Source: Comamonas sp.
GTDB taxonomy: Bacteria > Pseudomonadota > Gammaproteobacteria > Burkholderiales > Burkholderiaceae_C
Length of the DNA stretch: 5,783 nt
Assembly (NCBI GenBank): GCA_018384835.1
Contig: JAHAYB010000387.1
Coordinates: 1-5,783, forward strand
Reading direction: 5' to 3'
In this document: in pieces, positions 1-5,783 of the stretch
How positions within the stretch are numbered: the first letter of the stretch is position 1
How the letters are laid out: each line of letters opens with the position of its first letter
The notes under the pieces: model-generated
Told to the model about the DNA's origin: nothing
What the model saw: the letters and a program-made list of their open reading frames with translations, nothing else
The model's database searches: none
Translations under genes and position numbers: made by a program

Positions 1-831
1 ATAGATGCCAGCGCCATGAGCGTGCTGATGAAGAAAAACCTGGGCAAAAAGCGCCGCGAGTTCACGCCCGATTGCGTTGAGCGCATCGCCCGAGCCTATG
101 CCGATTTTCAACCGCTGCAGTGGCACGAGCACCCGGACAGCCCCGACGGCAAGGCCGGGCGCGTACTTAAAGCCAAGGTGTTTGAGCGCGAGCATTTTTT
201 CTACCGCAAAGTCACCATCGAACGCCCCCTGCGTATGCGCTTTCAGGCCAGCGAAGGCGCATTGAAGTCGCTGGGCTACGACCCTGCTTTTAGCCGGTTG
301 TCGCAAGAGCAAAAGGATTTGCTAACCCAAACCATTCAAGGCATGGACACGCAGGCCATCTACATGGCTGCCGATACATTTCGGACAACGCTGCACCTAT
401 CCGCCGCTGAGGTAGCTGATAAGCATGAATTAACGGGCAAGGCGGCCAAGCTATCGGCTAAATCACTGGAGCTGGCGCGTAAATACCTGGGTACCAAAGA
501 CAAAAACGCCGAGCCTACTACCAACGAGAAGGGCGACATTCTGAGCGACTCCGAATTGCGCGATGCCGAATATGTGCCCTTTAACGATGACATCGAAGCC
601 TACTTTGAGCGCGAGGTACGCCCGCACTGGCCGGATGCCTGGATTAACCACGAGGTGCGGGATGGCAGGGATGAAAAAACCGGCGTGGTGGGCACGGAAA
701 TCAACTTCAACCGCGAGTTTTACGTCTATACGCCTCCGCGCAGCCGCGAGGCCATCGCCAAGGACATTGAAGCCAAGGAGCAGAAATTCATGGAGCTGCT
801 GCGTGGCATCAAAGGCGAGGTACGCGCATGA
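1..831 (+). CDS. hsdM: Type I R-M methyltransferase subunit HsdM, C-terminal part (5' end outside window)
   Basis: This is the C-terminal portion of the modification subunit, which with HsdS methylates adenine at the recognition site. The frame is open from base 1, so the ATG at 16 is probably internal and the gene starts upstream. Recognition rests on the tail: ERPLRMR (220-240), an acidic stretch with YFEREVRPHWPDAWI near 601-645, and the HsdM hallmark EINFNREFYVYTPPR (697-741), followed by a charged helix ending ELLRGIKGEVRA that normally contacts HsdS. The AdoMet-binding and NPPF/Y catalytic motifs are not in the window, so catalytic competence cannot be judged. The stop TGA overlaps the hsdS start (ATGA), so the two are co-transcribed and probably translationally coupled. 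No frameshift is seen. The family assignment is firm; the true start is unknown. Confidence 0.95.
   Translation: MDASAMSVLMKKNLGKKRREFTPDCVERIARAYADFQPLQWHEHPDSPDGKAGRVLKAKVFEREHFFYRKVTIERPLRMRFQASEGALKSLGYDPAFSRLSQEQKDLLTQTIQGMDTQAIYMAADTFRTTLHLSAAEVADKHELTGKAAKLSAKSLELARKYLGTKDKNAEPTTNEKGDILSDSELRDAEYVPFNDDIEAYFEREVRPHWPDAWINHEVRDGRDEKTGVVGTEINFNREFYVYTPPRSREAIAKDIEAKEQKFMELLRGIKGEVRA
813..820 (+). promoter_or_regulatory. Ribosome binding site for hsdS inside the end of hsdM
   Basis: AGGCGAGG lies 7 nt before the ATG at 828, within the last codons of hsdM. The purine-rich core and the spacing fit a Shine-Dalgarno sequence and support 828 as the hsdS start, together with the ATGA overlap that allows terminating ribosomes to restart. 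Confidence 0.6.
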
Positions 832-2132
832 AACCGTATGCGAGTTACAAGCCATCGGGGGTGGCTTGGTTGGGGGATGTGCCGAGCCATTGGCGAGTAA
901 TCCCAATTCGCTATTTGTCTCGTGGCGTTAAGACAGGTGGAACACCCTCTCAGGAAGCCTTTATTGACGAAATGTCCGAGGGAGCAATCCCCTCGTATGC
1001 ACCTGCGGATTTACAAAATTTTTACTTGACTGACTCCAGTCGAATCGTAGCCACTGAATTCAACTCAGATGTAGATATTTTTGACGCTGGAACAATTGCA
1101 TTGGTTGGTATCGGAGATGTTGGACGTGTTGCGATGCTCTCTGTGGAAGGCACAGGCAATCAGCAATTGAATTTCATTCGTCCTGTGGAAAGTGTCCTAT
1201 CTAAATACCTGACGTATGCATTCATGGCTGGCCAAGAGTTTGTACGGTCACGTGCAAACGTGACGTTAATTCCAATTCTTAATCAAGAAAGCACAAAACG
1301 CCTTCCGTTTGTTATCCCCGACTTAGACGAACAACAAGCCATTGCCAACTACCTCGATGCCGAAACCGCTCGCATTGACAACCTGATTCGTGAGAAGGAG
1401 GAGCTGATTGGGTTGTTGCGGGAGTGGCGGCAGTCGGTGATTGCAGAACACACTTCCGGGGCAGCTCGATCACAAGATAAAAAGGCCACGGGCAATATCC
1501 ACATGCCCACCATTCCATCGGATTGGCGCATGGTGCGCCTGGGGAAATATGCCCGTATTGGCAACGGCTCCACCCCGCTGAAAGACAATGCTCGCTATTG
1601 GGAAGGTGGCATCTTTCCCTGGCTCAACAGCTCGGTGGTCAACCGCGATACGGTGGATGAAGGCAGCGAATACGTGACCGACATAGCTTTGAGCGCCTGC
1701 CATCTGCCTATTGTGGAACCGGGGTCATTGCTGGTGGCATTGACCGGCCAAGGCAAGACACGCGGGCAAGTTACCGTCCTGTGCATCCAGGCCACCATCA
1801 ACCAACACTTGGCCTATGTCGCGTTAGATAAGTCGTGCTTTGATTCTGCCTATCTGTTCTGGACACTGACTGGCATGTATGCAGCTTTGCGTATGGTCAG
1901 CGATGGACAAGGTGGCACCAAGGGAGCTTTGACGTGCGACGACCTTGCACGCTTCCAAGTGCCCATGCCCCCTTTGGCCGTGCAGCGGGAAATTGCCAGC
2001 ACCGTGGCGAATGAAGCCGCCAGAATCGACGACCTCATCACCCACACCCAGGAAGAAATCACCCTGCTCAAAGAGCTACGCGCCGCCACCATTGCCGATG
2101 CGGTGCTGGGGCGGGTGGATGTGCGGGGCTAG
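828..2132 (+). CDS. hsdS: Type I R-M specificity subunit HsdS
   Basis: HsdS determines which bipartite DNA sequence the methyltransferase and restriction complexes bind. At 434 residues it has the full-length layout. Target recognition domain 1 (TRD1, about 10-165) opens with GVAWLGDVPSHWRV. A conserved helical spacer (about 165-208) contains PDLDEQQAIANYLDAETARI and LLREWRQSVI. TRD2 (about 226-380) contains GNGSTP, PWLNSS and LTGQGKTRG. A second conserved helix (about 381-430) contains PPLAVQREIA and ARIDDL and ends LGRVDVRG. The two half-sites are presumably read by the two TRDs, with the helices setting the gap; the target cannot be read from sequence alone. It starts in an ATGA overlap with hsdM behind a good Shine-Dalgarno sequence. 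DNA for TRD1 is much more AT-rich than the rest. The stop lies 9 bp from that of the convergent gene. Confidence 0.96.
   Translation: MKPYASYKPSGVAWLGDVPSHWRVIPIRYLSRGVKTGGTPSQEAFIDEMSEGAIPSYAPADLQNFYLTDSSRIVATEFNSDVDIFDAGTIALVGIGDVGRVAMLSVEGTGNQQLNFIRPVESVLSKYLTYAFMAGQEFVRSRANVTLIPILNQESTKRLPFVIPDLDEQQAIANYLDAETARIDNLIREKEELIGLLREWRQSVIAEHTSGAARSQDKKATGNIHMPTIPSDWRMVRLGKYARIGNGSTPLKDNARYWEGGIFPWLNSSVVNRDTVDEGSEYVTDIALSACHLPIVEPGSLLVALTGQGKTRGQVTVLCIQATINQHLAYVALDKSCFDSAYLFWTLTGMYAALRMVSDGQGGTKGALTCDDLARFQVPMPPLAVQREIASTVANEAARIDDLITHTQEEITLLKELRAATIADAVLGRVDVRG
895..1320 (+). other. AT-rich block encoding TRD1 of HsdS (probable recombined segment)
   Basis: By hand count 901-1320 is about 45% G+C, against about 55-60% in TRD2 and about 60% in hsdM and hsdR. 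The shift begins right after the conserved start of the gene (SHWRV) and ends at the conserved spacer helix (PDLDEQQ). The breakpoints therefore match domain borders, as expected when a TRD is exchanged by recombination in the flanking conserved stretches. This is inference from composition; no donor copy is present in the window. Confidence 0.55.
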
Positions 2133-2141
2133 AGTAATTTC

Positions 2142-3302
2142 TTAGTCCGCTACGCCTAGGACTTGAAAGCTTTTGACATACGCCAGTTGCCGCAGCCGTG
2201 AACCGGCTTGTAATTGGCCTTTTACCTGCACATAAGCCCCGTTGGTTTCATGGGCGCGGATGGCTTGGGCGTAATCAGGGGCTTGTAAATACACCCGCGC
2301 TTTTACCAGCCCTTCTTCTTCAGGCAGGAATAAAGACAGCACCACGTCACCCGCCCGCTGGCCTTGTGCATTCATGCTCCCTTCAAGGCGCTCCACAGAG
2401 CCGATAAACACTTCTTCACGCTGGGTTTGCGTGCTGCGCAATTCACGCCCCACCTCTTCGATACGGGGAAAATAATCGCGCTGAAAACGGATGGCGCTGG
2501 GCCGCGATGTTGGTGGCGGCAAACTAGCCGCCCAAGAAAAACGAATGCTTACATCGTTTTCCAGCTTTTCATCCTGCATTTGCACCAATGCAGCGCACAA
2601 GTTAGAGGAAATAAGGGGGTGAGGGTCTTGCTTGAGCTCATCCACCAGCTGGGTCATTCTGTCGCCCTCAATTGCGTTTACCAGTGCTTGCAAAGATTGG
2701 TTCAGCACCAGATTGACTTCGCGCACAAATGGAGGCGGCGGTGGAGTTTCTGTATCGCCTTTCTCAGTAGGGAGCTCCAACTCACCCTGCGTTTGCAGTG
2801 CGTGTACAGGGCATGAGGTTTTGAGCACAAAACTACCGTGCTCTGTGTGTTGGAAGCGGGTTTTTTCAATCAACTGATTGGCTTGTGCCAAGGCCAAGCG
2901 TGGGTGGTGCATTTGCGGACGCACCACAGTGCAAGCTGCCGCTTTAATCAGCATTTCTGTTTGTGGCAGCAAAGCGGCGGCAAACGCCAAGGGCAAACTG
3001 CCTTCATTGCCTGCAAAGTGAATGTGAAAGCTTAAAACATCATCGTGTACTGCGCGGGCCTGGCCTATGAGGGTTGGGGCTGGTGTACGGGTAATTTCTG
3101 CCAGCTTGCTGAAAACCCTTTGCACGGCCTCTGCGTAGTCGGGCGCAGAGTGATCCATGGGGTACACCAGTTGGCGTTTGGCGTGGGCAGGGTGGCTGAA
3201 GACAAATAGCCGATCACGCAAGGCCATATCCAGCATGGCCCAGCCTTGGGATTTGAGGAAGTCTCGCAGCTCAGTTGCCGCAATAGGGGGGTGAGCGGTC
3301 AT
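2142..3302 (-). CDS. Uncharacterised 386-residue partner of the DUF4365 protein
   Basis: I do not recognise a named family. There is no signal peptide or membrane segment, so it is probably cytoplasmic. Residues 1-75 look like a small alpha/beta domain (ELRDFLKSQGW, then RLFVFSHP, RQLVYPMD and DYAEAVQRVFSKLAEI). Residues 85-170 form a second block with hydrophobic strands, ending EHGSFVLKTSCPV. A proline run (187-191) acts as a probable linker to a mostly helical section (195-290). Residues 295-386 look like a small beta-rich module (VFIGSVERLEG, VVLSLFLP, ARVYLQAPDYAQAIRAHE, AYVQVKGQL, VKSFQVLG), possibly OB-like, which might bind nucleic acid; that is a guess. No nuclease, ATPase or methylase motif is visible. 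The start ATG overlaps the stop of the DUF4365 gene (ATGA), with only a weak AGG before it, so translation is probably coupled. It converges on hsdS. Confidence 0.85.
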   Translation of the reverse strand: MTAHPPIAATELRDFLKSQGWAMLDMALRDRLFVFSHPAHAKRQLVYPMDHSAPDYAEAVQRVFSKLAEITRTPAPTLIGQARAVHDDVLSFHIHFAGNEGSLPLAFAAALLPQTEMLIKAAACTVVRPQMHHPRLALAQANQLIEKTRFQHTEHGSFVLKTSCPVHALQTQGELELPTEKGDTETPPPPPFVREVNLVLNQSLQALVNAIEGDRMTQLVDELKQDPHPLISSNLCAALVQMQDEKLENDVSIRFSWAASLPPPTSRPSAIRFQRDYFPRIEEVGRELRSTQTQREEVFIGSVERLEGSMNAQGQRAGDVVLSLFLPEEEGLVKARVYLQAPDYAQAIRAHETNGAYVQVKGQLQAGSRLRQLAYVKSFQVLGVAD

Positions 3303-3847
3303 GCGTTTGCCTGTGTGTAAAGAGGAATATCCAGCCGAGAAAGCCGAGCCATCAGGTTTTTCAGCCCGTTGGTGTCAAAAAACTGATTTTCTGGAAAGTA
3401 GATGGTTTGGCTACTGTGGTTGTCAGATGCCGGTGCGCCGCGCAGACTGACCCAGTAGGCACAGTTGCGCAGTGTGAGTGCGTCGTTGCGATGCTCTAGC
3501 CATCTTTCTGGCTCAGGGGGTAGAAATAAAACTACCAAAATTCGGGGTGTAGCCACAGTGTCAGTGCGCAAATTGTTGTATTGCTCAATGCCCGCAAAAC
3601 TGTAACCCAAGCCTTTAGCTGAAACACTAGGCGGCTTGATGGTGGCTTTGAGCTGCACACTGATATTGACTTCTTGCAGATAGCCGCCGTTTTCAAATGG
3701 CCCCCAGCCTGTCAGTTCCGCATCAATGCCTGCATTGTCGTCATGCCGAGAACCTACTTTACACCCCACGCCTGCATGTGCAGCCACCGCATGGAGGTAG
3801 GCATAGCTAAGTTCAGATTCGATGTTTTGCGTACTAAGGGGCTTCAT
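3299..3847 (-). CDS. DUF4365 domain protein, PD-(D/E)XK nuclease-like
   Basis: This 182-residue protein matches my recollection of DUF4365 across nearly its whole length. Features seen are an N-terminal helix with E12, the AGIDAEL strand (D42, E44), NISVQLKAT (Q65, K67), RILVVLFLPPEPERWLEH (102-119) and CAYWVSLRGAP (129-139). A closing segment reads FPENQFFDTNGLKNLMARL. The D...QxK arrangement resembles PD-(D/E)XK nucleases of the Mrr type, in which Q replaces E, so a DNA- or RNA-cleaving role is plausible but unproven. The start is well fixed, because an in-frame TGA sits two codons upstream (3851-3853); no strong Shine-Dalgarno sequence is seen. It is first in a two-gene unit, overlapping the next gene by 4 nt, and is transcribed away from hsdR. 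G+C is about half, lower than in hsdR, consistent with separate acquisition. Confidence 0.85.
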   Translation of the reverse strand: MKPLSTQNIESELSYAYLHAVAAHAGVGCKVGSRHDDNAGIDAELTGWGPFENGGYLQEVNISVQLKATIKPPSVSAKGLGYSFAGIEQYNNLRTDTVATPRILVVLFLPPEPERWLEHRNDALTLRNCAYWVSLRGAPASDNHSSQTIYFPENQFFDTNGLKNLMARLSRLDIPLYTQANA

Positions 3848-3943
3848 GGCTCATATCGTTGGCAGTTATGGGGGAAAACCTAGGCTCTGCTGCGCTTATA
3901 GTGGCATTTTGCCCTTAATTTTTGCCCTTAATTTCTGCATCAC
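3848..3943. promoter_or_regulatory. Divergent intergenic region between the DUF4365 gene and hsdR
   Basis: This 96-bp gap must carry the start signals of the - strand pair and probably of hsdR. One -10-like core is shared by both strands: TATAGT on + (3897-3902) and TATAAG on - (3900-3895), each one mismatch from TATAAT. No convincing -35 box sits at 16-18 bp on either strand, although TTGGCA occurs on + at 3859-3864, too far away. The right half is AT-rich and holds a tandem repeat. Opposing promoters sharing a core would interfere with each other or be controlled together, but this is inferred from motifs only. Confidence 0.4.
3907..3934. repeat. 13-bp tandem repeat upstream of hsdR
   Basis: Two perfect adjacent copies of TTTGCCCTTAATT (3908-3920 and 3921-3933), with one matching base at each end, give 28 bp at period 13. 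They end 10 bp before the hsdR ATG and cover the place where a ribosome binding site would lie. It could be a paired protein-binding site or a chance duplication. Confidence 0.8.
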
Positions 3944-5783
3944 ATGCCCGCCATCCACACCGAAGCCCAGTTTGAAGACGAAGTTTGCGCAGCCTTGAAA
4001 GCCCAGGGGTGGCTGATGGATGGGCCACTACCGCTGCAAAAAGGCTACGCCTACGACCGAGGCTATGACCGCCGCACGGCGCTTTACCCCGAGGATGCGC
4101 TTGCCTGGGTGAAGGACACCCAGCCCGATGCCTGGGAAAAATTCGCCAAGAACCACAGCAAAAACCCCGAGGCGGTGTTTATCGAGCGGCTGGCGCAAGA
4201 ACTGGATATGGAGCGCCCGACCATCAAGAAGGAAACGCCGCAGCTGTGGGGCACGCTTTATGTGCTGCGCAAGGGCTTCAAGGACATCAACGCCACCTTC
4301 AAGATGGCGCAGTTTGCCCCCAGCAACCAGCAAAACCCCACCACCTGGGCGCACTACCAAAAGAACCGCCTGCGCGTGGTGCGGCAGTTGCATTACTCGC
4401 TGCACAACCAGTTGTGCATTGATCTGGTGCTGTTCCTGAACGGCTTGCCCCTGGCAACTATTGAGCTGAAAACCGACACCACGCAGAACATTGAAGACGC
4501 GGTGCGCCAATACAAGTACGACCGCAACCCGGTGGATAAGGCCACCCGGCAGCCCGAGCCCTTGCTGTCGTTTGGCAACCGTGCCTTGGTTCACTTTGCC
4601 GTGAGCACCGACGAGGTGCGGATGACCACCAGGCTGGCCGGGGCTGCCACGCGGTTTTTGCCGTTCAACCGTGGCAACCCTGATGGCATGGGTGGCGCTG
4701 GCGCGGGCAACCCGCCCGATGATGCCTTGGGCTATGCCACCGGCTACCTGTGGCATGCGGTGTTCCAGCGTGATGCATGGCTGGCCGTGGTGGGCAAGTT
4801 TCTGTCGGTGGAAGTGTCTGAGGCCAAGGATGCCAAGGGCAAGAAGCGGTTCAACACGTCGCTTTTGTTTCCGCGCTACCACCAGTGGGATGCGGTGAAC
4901 AAGCTGCTGCAAGCCACTTTGGCCGAGGGCGTGGGGCAGACCTATCTGGTGCAGCATTCGGCGGGTTCGGGCAAATCCAACACCATTGGCTGGCTGGCGC
5001 ACCGCCTTGCGTCCCTGCACGATGCCAACGACCAGAAGGTGTACAACAGTGTGATTGTGATTACCGACCGCCGGGTGCTGGACACGCAGTTGCAGGACAC
5101 CATCTACCAGTTCGACCATCAACAGGGCGTGGTGGAAAAGATCGACGAGAACAGCACGCAGTTGGCCAACGCCTTGGACAAGGGCAAGCTCATCATCATC
5201 ACGACCTTGCAGAAGTTCCCCTGGGTGCTGGACAAGGTGGGCGGCCTGGCCGACAAACGCTTTGCACTCATCCTGGATGAAGCCCATTCCAGCCAGGCTG
5301 GCAAGAGCGCAGTGAAGCTGCGCGAGGTGCTGACCACCGCTGGCAAGGCGACAACGCCGATGGGCGCTGAGTTGTCCCCCAGCACGGCCTACGACGATGC
5401 GGTGGCCGCCGCGCAGGAAGAGGCCGAACTGACAGACGAAGACGTGTTGAACCAGGTGATGGCATCGCGCCAGCGCCCGCCCAATGTGTCGTACTACGCC
5501 TTCACGGCCACGCCCAAGCCCAAGACGATGGAGCTGTTTGGGCGTATCGGTGCGGACGGAACACCGGAGCCGTTTCATGTGTATTCCATGCGCCAGGCCA
5601 TCGAAGAAAAATTCATTCTGGATGTGCTGCGGGGCTACACCACCTATGACTTCGCTTTCAAGCTGGAGCAGGCGGGCGACGACAAAAAGGTGAAATCAGG
5701 CAAGGCCAAGGCCAAGCTGTTTCGCTACGCGCAGTTGCACCCGACCAGCATCGCGCAGAAGGTGACGGTGATCGTCGAGCACT
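3944..5783 (+). CDS. hsdR: Type I R-M restriction subunit HsdR, N-terminal 613 codons (3' end outside window)
   Basis: HsdR gives the type I complex its ATP-driven DNA translocation and cleavage. The N-terminal nuclease core is present as D160 (CIDLVLFLNG) and E174-x-K176 (ATIELKTD), followed by a Q/Y-rich helix (AVRQYKYDR, 186-194). The SF2 motor has a Q-motif-like FPRYHQWDAV (Q314) and Walker A AGSGKS (K344). It also has TDRRVLDTQLQ, ITTLQKFP, the DEAH box LILDEAH (D445-H448) and motif III YAFTATPK (T521-T523). All visible motifs are intact and the frame is unbroken. Motifs IV-VI and the C-terminal HsdM-contact region lie beyond the window; family members are usually about 1000 residues. 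ATG at 3944 is the first start after an in-frame TAA at 3929-3931; no clear Shine-Dalgarno sequence precedes it, hinting at modest translation. It is divergent from the DUF4365 pair and cut off from hsdMS, so it probably has its own promoter. Confidence 0.96.
   Translation, partial: MPAIHTEAQFEDEVCAALKAQGWLMDGPLPLQKGYAYDRGYDRRTALYPEDALAWVKDTQPDAWEKFAKNHSKNPEAVFIERLAQELDMERPTIKKETPQLWGTLYVLRKGFKDINATFKMAQFAPSNQQNPTTWAHYQKNRLRVVRQLHYSLHNQLCIDLVLFLNGLPLATIELKTDTTQNIEDAVRQYKYDRNPVDKATRQPEPLLSFGNRALVHFAVSTDEVRMTTRLAGAATRFLPFNRGNPDGMGGAGAGNPPDDALGYATGYLWHAVFQRDAWLAVVGKFLSVEVSEAKDAKGKKRFNTSLLFPRYHQWDAVNKLLQATLAEGVGQTYLVQHSAGSGKSNTIGWLAHRLASLHDANDQKVYNSVIVITDRRVLDTQLQDTIYQFDHQQGVVEKIDENSTQLANALDKGKLIIITTLQKFPWVLDKVGGLADKRFALILDEAHSSQAGKSAVKLREVLTTAGKATTPMGAELSPSTAYDDAVAAAQEEAELTDEDVLNQVMASRQRPPNVSYYAFTATPKPKTMELFGRIGADGTPEPFHVYSMRQAIEEKFILDVLRGYTTYDFAFKLEQAGDDKKVKSGKAKAKLFRYAQLHPTSIAQKVTVIVEH

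Noticed and set aside
463..906. 147-residue open frame on the - strand
   Set aside because: It is antisense to the conserved hsdM tail and the hsdS start and has no family features.
2364..2816. 150-residue open frame on the + strand
   Set aside because: It is antisense to the 386-residue cassette gene, which has better protein character and a coupled start; this frame has no recognisable domain.
2155..3884. CCTAGG at both ends of the cassette (2155-2160 and 3879-3884), considered as insertion scars
   Set aside because: The similarity does not extend beyond six bases, and there are no inverted repeats, target duplications or transposase, so this is probably coincidence.
4885..5280. 131-residue open frame on the + strand
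   Set aside because: It overlaps the hsdR motor domain (Walker A to DEAH box) in another frame.
4028..5578. 516-residue open frame on the - strand
   Set aside because: It lies wholly antisense to hsdR, whose motifs are clear. Its translation is rich in H, Q, R, G and V with no recognisable domain, typical of the reverse complement of a GC-rich gene.
1..5783. Search for tRNA, CRISPR arrays, insertion sequences, integrase genes and attachment sites
   Set aside because: None seen by eye: no regularly spaced repeats, no transposase or integrase motifs, and nearly all of the sequence is accounted for by coding regions.

Overview
The window is a type I restriction-modification (R-M) locus with an unrelated-looking two-gene cassette set inside it. 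The GC-rich coding style (roughly 60% G+C in hsdR by hand count) and the protein sequences suggest a proteobacterium, perhaps a betaproteobacterium of the Burkholderiales. That placement is a weak inference, because no rRNA or housekeeping gene is present.

Layout, left to right. (1) Positions 1-831, + strand: the C-terminal part of HsdM, the methyltransferase subunit; its catalytic domain lies before the window. (2) Positions 828-2132, + strand: a complete HsdS specificity subunit with two target recognition domains, overlapping hsdM by 4 nt (ATGA). The first recognition domain is clearly more AT-rich than the rest of the operon, suggesting domain swapping. (3) Positions 2142-3847, - strand: two genes read as one unit, also joined by an ATGA overlap. 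The upstream gene (3299-3847) encodes a DUF4365-type protein with a PD-(D/E)XK-nuclease-like signature ending in QxK. The downstream gene (2142-3302) encodes a 386-residue protein I do not recognise. The pair converges on hsdS with only 9 bp between stops. (4) Positions 3848-3943: a 96-bp divergent intergenic region that must serve the cassette on the - strand and probably hsdR on the + strand; it holds a 13-bp tandem repeat. (5) Positions 3944-5783, + strand: the first 613 codons of HsdR, the restriction subunit, with an intact nuclease motif and helicase motifs; the gene runs off the window.

How they work together: HsdM and HsdS form the DNA methyltransferase, and HsdR joins them to make the ATP-driven restriction enzyme. 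HsdS is made by coupling to HsdM, while hsdR is separated from hsdMS by 1.8 kb and probably has its own promoter. The DUF4365 pair is most simply read as a second, accessory defence or regulatory module lodged between hsdS and hsdR. Its function is not established by the sequence and is the part of the window most worth following up.
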